This document shows positions 58,031 through 64,000 of a DNA stretch of 64,000 nucleotides, piece by piece (positions within the stretch are counted from its first letter, which is position 1; each line of letters begins with the position of its first letter). The position numbers and the translations under genes were made by a program. The notes below the pieces were generated by a model. It was not told the origin of the DNA and made no database searches. It saw only the letters and a list, made by a program, of their open reading frames with translations. Source of the stretch: Nyssa sinensis (lineage: Eukaryota > Streptophyta > Magnoliopsida > Cornales > Nyssaceae); contig CM018050.1 in assembly GCA_008638375.1 (NCBI GenBank), forward strand, positions 28,674,223-28,738,222, given 5' to 3'.

Positions 58031-59675
58031 ATTTGATTCTTCGATATGTATAATCCGTGTCCGTCATTTGTCTCGTGTTATCCACTATTCAAAATCAGAT
58101 CTCAAAAGTACCCTCTCATGTGCATTTGTTACTCGATATTATGTTATCCGTTCTGTATGAATTATCCGAACCATACTTTAAGAAATGCATGTGCTATTAT
58201 ACATCTTTTGAACAACTCTTCATCCTCTACTTTGTGTTTTGATACTTGAACTGTGCTATTCAAAATGATGTGTTTGAGAAATGCATGTATTTTATTTACT
58301 TGAACCTTTAGTATGTTTTATACGCGATCTATTTTGAAAACGTGCATTAAGAAATTCTTGTGTATATGTTATCTATTTGAAGAACTTGGTGCCCATGGTA
58401 TTTTGTGCAAAACCCTACCTTTGCAAAACCTGTGACATGATGCAAGAATTACTCACGAGTTTAGTGAAGTTCACATGGATTTATCCAAACATATTTTAAA
58501 TAATTGAATTAGCAAAAAGGTAGTAAAATCTATACAGAAAAGCAAAGAGCGTTAATGCGATGGATCGTTTGCACGAGGGTCATGGTTGGATGTGATGTGG
58601 AATCATTTTGGTAATCATATGATGTATTTTTGGGCTCAATGACAACCTAGACTTTTGGGAATTAGTATTATGTACCTTTTGTCGGACACATATATGGATG
58701 TGTATATAAATGTTGACGAATTATGTTAATAATGATAATCACGATGATTTTACCTTGAGCACCCTTTATAAATGATTGGCATTCAATTAGTTATCAGATG
58801 AGTTGTATATGTGTAGCTTCCACACTTGATAACATAAAAGAAGAGAAAAAAATTATCACTCTTGTGCAATTCATTTAATTTTGTATGGCTTGTCTGAGTG
58901 ATAGTGTCGGTCGCTAGCCCCTAATCCCCGCAGGGTGGGTTTTGGGTCGTGATAAAAGATATCCTTATATCTAAGAAAAACCCAACACAACCATAAAAAA
59001 AATAAACAAATCAGGTTATATGCCAGAAAATCAAAAAATAAAAATAAGACAGGGAAAGAATAAATTGTAATTGTATATGTATATATATGTGTGATTAGAA
59101 GCTTACATGAGAAAATAACTAGCGGTGGCCTTTTGACAGAGAAGACTCTCCAATTATAGAGCTCGCCAACACAAGGAAGAGAGATTAGTGAAGCATGGAG
59201 GGGAAGGGATAGAGAGACAAATTTCAACGACAAAAGAAGACAAATCAATGCCTTTCAGAGTTTAGCCGCCATTTAAAAGAGAGAGACCTTCAGGCTTCAA
59301 CTTTAACTTCAACTTCAACTTCAACACAGAATTAGAAGAAAGGGTTTGCTTGGCCAATTATATAATAATATTTCTAACCATTAGATTTGAAGAAGTCTAT
59401 GGTTAGTATTTATTCTAGTATTATAATAATTATTTTTAAAAGGACAAGTCTCTATATAGCCTTTTTTTTTTTTTGTTCCGTGATGGGTCTCTGTACAATG
59501 TTAATATTTTAAAGTGATGGGCTTTAGTAGGTAACTAATGCATCTAGGTTTGGATCTTAAATACTTAGATCGATCTGAATCGGGTCCATACCCGTGGGTC
59601 AACCTAACGGTCAAGATATATTGTAAACAGGGGTGGGTCTGGGTCGGGGCCAGACCTGACCTGTTGACAGGCCTA

Positions 59676-61777
59676 GTAAGAGAGGCTCTTCTTAGTCATG
59701 GTACTAAGTTTTAAATTCTCCTTTATTAATTTTATTTACCAAATAAATGTTGTATATTTTATAAACTTATTTGGCACTTAGTTTCAATCATTGGCTTGCA
59801 ACATATACAAGAAAGAGTCAGTTTAGATAGTTTGGTTTTGAAAATTGTCTGTTATGGAGTTTTGAGCAGGCAAAATACCTGATATTGGTCTAACAATCCC
59901 GAAACCACATCACGCACCTCAAAATGAAAAATATACACTAGTACAAGCTTACAAAACTCAATTGTGATCCCCCCGACATGAAATTATGCAAGAAAGAGTC
60001 ATTTTAGACACTTAGGTTTTGAAAATGGCTCATTTTATAGTTTTGACGGCCAAAATGCCCAATATTAGTCTAACGATCCTGAAACTATACCACACACCTG
60101 AAAAATAATAAAATACACTAGATAAAATTTACGAAACTCAATTTTTATCCTCAACTTACAACCTATGTAAGAAAGAGTCATTTTAGACACTTTGGTTTCG
60201 AAAATGTTCGATTTTGGGATTTTAAGCAGCCAATAGGCCGAATATCGGTCTAACGACTCCAAAATAGTATCACACACCTCAAAGTGACAAAATACACTTG
60301 TACACACTTACAAAACTTAGTTTCAATTCCCGACTTGCAACTTATGCAAGAAAGAGTCATTTTACACACTTAGGTTTTGAATATGGTTCATTTTGAAGTT
60401 TGAGTGGCCAAAATGCCCAATATTGATTTAACAACTCTAAAACTGCATCACATGCCTCAAAATGACAAAATACACTTGTTCAAACTTATGACACTCAGTT
60501 TCTATACCCGACTTGCAAGTTATGCAAGAAGGAGTCATTTTAAATACTTAGGTTTTGAAAATGGCCCATTTTGGGATTTTTGAGTGGCCAAAACACCTTA
60601 TATCAGTCTAACAATCCCGAAACTACATCACACCTAAAAAATGATAAAATACACTTATACAAACTTATGACATCCATTTTCGATCCCTGACTTGTAAATT
60701 ATGTAAACAAGAGTCATTTTAGACACTTTGGTTTCAAAAATGGCCCATTTTAGAGTTTTGAGCAACCAAAATTTACAATATCAATCTAACAACTCCAAAA
60801 TTACATCACACACTTCACAAATGACAAAATACACTTGTACACATTTACGACACTCAGTTCTAATCCTCGACTTGCAACTTATGTAAGAAAGAGTCATTTT
60901 AGACACTTATATTTCGAAAATGACCCATTTTGGGCTTTTGAGCACCCCTAATGCTTGATATCAGTCTAATGACCCCCGAAACTGCATCACACACCTAAAT
61001 GAGAAAATAAATTTTTACAAACTTACGACACTCAGTTTTGATCCCTAACTTGCAACTTATGTAAGAAACCTTCATTTTAGGCACATGATTCGAACATGGT
61101 CTATTATGGGTTTTGAGCGGCCAAAATGCCCGATATCAATCTAACGACCTCGAAATTGCGTTACACACCTCATAAATGACAAAATACATTTGTAAAAACT
61201 TACGGTACCTAGTTTCGATCATTGGTTTGTAACTTATGCAAGAAATAGTCATTTTTAGAATAAACTTATGTAATAAAATGTGTAATTTTATTTTTTCATG
61301 ATTTTTTTAATATTCATATTTAATAATTATTTGATCTTTATTTCAAATCGCTTGGATTCTTGTGTTTCCATGGAGATGGAGGTGCATTGGGGGTAGTTTT
61401 TTTTCCTTCTTTTTATCAAATATTTATATTTGTACTTTAGACAATTTTTAATTTTTAGTTTACTGGAAAATATTATATATTTATAATGGTGTACAAACTT
61501 TAATATTATGGGTTAAATGTATTTTTTTTTATATCTCAATTTTATAATGTATGAGATTGTATGATATCATTGTTGATAAAGTTTAAATAAGTGAAAATTA
61601 ATATAACAAATTTTGAAAATTAGGAAAAAAAATACTTTTAGCGACGCACAATGAGCAGTGCTAAAGCTCTGTCTAGTTTTTTAGCGACACATGCCTTAGC
61701 ATCGCTAAAAGTAGTTCATGTTTTTTGGCAACGGCTTACTGTTCGTCGCTAGAAGGCATCTTTAGCAACACACAGGT
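59676..61777 (+). mobile_element. Probable 3' part of the En/Spm remnant
   Basis: It contains the 179-bp tandem array (59765-61255), an AT-rich stretch without features (61256-61638) and CACTA-type subterminal repeats (61640-61777): TTAGCGACGCACAATGAGCA, TTAGCGACACATGCCTTAGC and GTTCGTCGCTAGAAGG. The terminal TAGTG is not present because a gypsy LTR starts at 61778. That this is the other end of the TNP2/ORF1 element at 32803-36265 is inference from order and the repeat type. Confidence 0.5.
59765..61255 (+). repeat. Tandem array of about 179-bp units
   Basis: The anchor GAAAGAGTCATTTTAGACAC or close variants occurs at about 59811, 59992, 60171, 60350, 60528, 60708, 60886, 61064 and 61242, so the period is 178-181 bp. 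Each unit also has ACTCAGTTTCGATCCCCGAC, CTTGCAACTTATG, GCCAAAATGCCC and CACACACCTCAAAATGACAA. Units are diverged by substitutions and small indels, indicating an old array. The 80-residue minus frame at 60065-60307 is chance. Confidence 0.92.
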
Positions 61778-62105
61778 TGTAACACCCCAATTTCTTGACT
61801 GACATGTTTTGTGTATTGAAAACTGTTTTGGAAATGAAATGTCGGATTTAGCTAATTTAATGTCTATTTTTAATAGTGATAAAACTTGATTTAGCTAATT
61901 ATGAGAAACTCGGGGAAATAAAAACCGACATTGGACCTTGATCAATGAAAGATATTCTGAGTAGGAAGTGACAGAAAGAAACCGCACTGAAAAAGGAGTT
62001 ACGGATTGGGAGTTAAGGCCAAAACAGTGAAACTGAAATTCTGCGACAACCAAACAGGGCCTTAACCAGAAAAATGGGAGAAAATGATCACTTGAGAGGC
62101 CAAGG

Positions 62106-62168
62106 GGAATTGAACCCTTGACCTACCAAGGTAAGTAAATTTGTTCCAAAAAGTTACCAACTAGGCTG
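62106..62168 (-). repeat. tRNA-like A-box/B-box pair
   Basis: Minus strand: CAGCCTAGTTGG (A box, 11 of 12) and GGTTCAATTCC (B box, 10 of 11), spanning 63 bases. Confidence 0.55.
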
Positions 62169-63497
62169 TTGGTTACTTTGTGCATATATACAGCAATATA
62201 TGTATATAACCTATAATCTTGCCCAAGCCACCACCCAAATTGGCCAATGGCCTTGCATGCATTCCCTTCATCATAGCCCTCCATCACCTCCATCAGGTCA
62301 GCAGCCACTAACCCCACTAAGGGCAAAGATACACTCACATATATGTATATGTGTATAGCCCTATATGTATATGAAGTTATAATATATAAGCTACAACTTG
62401 CATCAATTCTCTCTTTAGAGAATTCTGAAATACCAAACAGTGAGAGTGTGTGAGTTCTGTTGTGTGTACGTAGGGTTGGCTGAGAGGGAGAGAGAGAGAG
62501 AGAGAGAGAGGAAAGGAAGCTTGTGCATGCATATGTGTTGTGAGAAATTGGCCATTAGAGAGGAAAGGTGAAGGCTTGAAGTTGAAGTGCATGAACTGAG
62601 AAGCTTGAGGGACATTTAGAAAGGTCTGAACCAAACTAAGAGTGTGAACTGCTACTGCTTGAAGGTAAAATTCTAAATTATCTTCAATTCTTGTTTTGTA
62701 GATTTTGGAACGGTTTGATAGAATTAGACTGCATGCATGTTTAAATCTTGATCCTAGGAATTGTTCTGAACATGTAGCATGTGTTAGAAGTCTCGGATAG
62801 GTCAAGAACCATGAAACCCGAGACCAACCTCCATTGATGAAGCTTGGAAACACCAGGTCTGAATCGACCTTAACCGTTTGGAACTTTGCATGTCAAGACC
62901 TGAAATAGACCCTAAGAGGATCTCAAATATATACCTACGTGACCCCAGAACACTATATGGCCCCACGAATTTGGAAATGAACCCACGGGTTTAAAATCCA
63001 ATCCGTTAAAACTCGAGACTAAACTGAAAAATGAAGATAGGGTCTTGATCCTTATGGTCTGTAGGTCACGTAGCTTCAAACCACACATGAAATGGTGAAG
63101 AATCGAGGGTGTAGTATCGAGTTGCAGGTACGGTTTGTGTAGGTTACCCCCACTGTTTGAGATGATGTCTTGTTGGTTTATGAATGCCAAAATGATGGAA
63201 ATCATATTTATAGTATATCTGAATGAAAAACAGAGAGAGACCGTGTGTTAAAACTCACGAAATAGAAATTAAAAATCTGCAGGTTTTTAGGGCATCACTG
63301 TGTGAGGTTCAACGAAGGAGACGACGCTGAGTCGACTCTGTGTCTTTAAAACCGAGTTGACGGGTTGACTCGGACACGTGGAGTAACCTGGGACTGCCAC
63401 CGAATTAAATGGGACGGCGTCGTTTTGGGCGTCGTATGTGTAAACTGATATGTTTGAAAGAAAAGAAAGGGAAGGAAGGAAAAAAACGGGACTACGG

Positions 63498-63551
63498 GGT
63501 TTCGAACCCCTGACCTCCAGAACCCACGCGCCCCTTCTTTCCACTCGGCCA
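63498..63551 (-). repeat. tRNA-like A-box/B-box pair (Ser/Leu-like)
   Basis: Minus strand: TGGCCGAGTGGA (A box, 11 of 12) and GGTTCGAAACC (B box, 10 of 11), spanning 54 bases. GTGGCCGAGTGG is the D-arm text typical of Ser or Leu tRNAs. The T-arm stem pairs (GGGG/CCCC), but no acceptor stem can be formed with the upstream bases, so this is not a working tRNA gene. Confidence 0.6.
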
Positions 63552-63643
63552 CGCACCTGCGTGTGAATCTTATCCGACATAATATATATATATTATATAT
63601 TTAAATTAAACCATAAATAAAAGACGCATTTTTGCGCCTAATG

Positions 63644-63697
63644 GGACTCGAACGTGGTGTCTATTGGAGAGGGAGGTGGCACGCGTCCGCTGTGCCA
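63644..63697 (-). repeat. tRNA-like A-box/B-box pair
   Basis: Minus strand: TGGCACAGCGGA (A box, 11 of 12) and CGTTCGAGTCC (B box, 10 of 11), spanning 54 bases, exactly the spacing of the neighbouring pair 146 bases away. No acceptor stem is seen. Confidence 0.55.
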
Positions 63698-64000
63698 CCC
63701 TATTCGACCGTTCTCTTTCTGCCAAAAATAATATATATATTATATATATTCCGAAATTAATTTAATTAAAATCATTTAATTAAATTAAATACTCCAAATT
63801 AGTCCGTTGTCCAAAAATCATAAGTTATATATGAATTCCTACTGTCTCGGACCTTCTGAGTCCAATGGTGAGGTCCGTGACTGCAAATGAGGTACCGAAA
63901 AAAAAATATGATGTATGAAATTACCATAATACCCCTGACCCTGTACAAGGCCAAATGAAATCCGATTTCAACGGAACTGATACCAGTAGTAGACCTGACA

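Larger units (their letters stand above)
54569..58954 (+). mobile_element. Long gypsy LTR piece carrying tRNA-like boxes
   Basis: It ends GGGTGGGTTTTGGGTCGTGA plus TA, like the chromovirus LTR end GGGTTGCGGGTCGTGACA, and shares ACCCAATGATGAGGTCC-type text (56798-56816, 56940-56960) with 63852-63870. No primer site or coding region follows, so it is a solo LTR or truncated copy. The left border is unresolved, so no duplication could be tested. It includes tRNA-like A/B-box pairs (56200-56264 plus strand, 56607-56670 minus strand) and an irregular tandem repeat at 57717-58030. Open frames inside have no coding support. Confidence 0.6.
36322..59675. mobile_element. hAT-like element split by 22 kb of later insertions
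   Basis: The left end TAGGCCTATCAACGGGCCGG (36322) and the reverse complement of the right end, TAGGCCTGTCAACAGGTCAG (59675), agree closely for more than 20 bases, and both continue with GGGTC or AGACCCACC subrepeats. The surviving parts are about 36322-37054 and 58955-59675, roughly 1.45 kb together, with no transposase. The flanking octamers GTCAAGGG and GTAAGAGA agree at only 4 of 8 positions, so the duplication is decayed or the ends are not one insertion. It sits downstream of the En/Spm ORF1. 36480-36880 and 58960-59270 hold no recognisable feature beyond AT-rich text. Confidence 0.5.
61778..64000 (+). mobile_element. Start of a long gypsy LTR, cut by the window end
   Basis: It begins TGTAACACCCCAATTTCTTG, a typical start for plant Tekay-like LTRs (compare TGTAATACCCC at 51445). 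It shares GAGTCCAATGGTGAGGTCCG (63852) with the other LTRs. It has a GA microsatellite (62485-62510), a leader-like stretch (62500-62660) and three minus-strand tRNA-like box pairs. The immediate left flank is CAGGT. The right end and duplication are outside. The minus-strand frames here (for example 62377-62853) show no family match. Confidence 0.7.

Noticed and set aside
63489..63560. A functional tRNA-Ser or tRNA-Leu gene
   Set aside because: A and B boxes and a T-arm are present, but no acceptor stem or proper anticodon arm can be formed.

Overview
This window is repeat-dominated plant nuclear DNA, most likely from an angiosperm and probably a eudicot, though the species cannot be named. 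The evidence is the mix of element families: Ty3/gypsy elements with roughly 3 kb LTRs and a tRNA-Met type primer site, a Ty1/copia element, a plant LINE, an En/Spm (CACTA) TNP2/ORF1 pair, hAT-like, MULE-like and MITE elements, and fragments of typical plant genes (fructokinase, PARN/AHG2, SMG7, LRR receptor kinase). I see no intact host gene. Every coding-like stretch is broken by stops, frameshifts or deletions.

Layout. 1-2165: remains of a gypsy-type gag on the minus strand and an LTR piece on the plus strand. 2166-7740: a minus-strand LINE interrupted by a hAT-like element (2389-4076, degenerate 8-bp duplication) and a solo LTR (4316-7220, duplication gcctt). 7778-28815: a Ty1/copia element with duplication gatat. 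It holds a complete long-LTR gypsy element (7795-17997, duplication ggtca), whose 5' LTR itself holds a 761-bp hAT-like element (10480-11240, duplication tcctagga), and a second solo LTR (21849-25119, duplication agaat) that splits the copia integrase. 28821-36300: an En/Spm remnant with the TNP2 C-terminal half and ORF1, interrupted by a MULE-like element (29131-32599) that carries a MITE.

36322-59675: the ends of one hAT-like element now 23 kb apart. Between them are a Tekay/Del-like chromovirus (37055-54071) and more LTR pieces. Inside that chromovirus's 5' LTR sits the most unusual object here, a 7.1-kb LTR element (39289-46416, duplication ctttc). It has no recognisable gag or pol but carries sense-strand fragments of fructokinase, PARN, SMG7 and an LRR receptor kinase. 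Its two LTRs are in opposite orientation, apparently because each LTR has inverted-repeat ends. 59765-61255: about nine copies of a 179-bp tandem repeat. 61640-61777: CACTA subterminal repeats. 61778-64000: the start of another long LTR, carrying three tRNA-like A-box/B-box pairs.

The insertions give a relative order, with outer elements older than inner ones. Two target sites can be checked inside the window, because a paralogous LTR copy preserves the unoccupied site.
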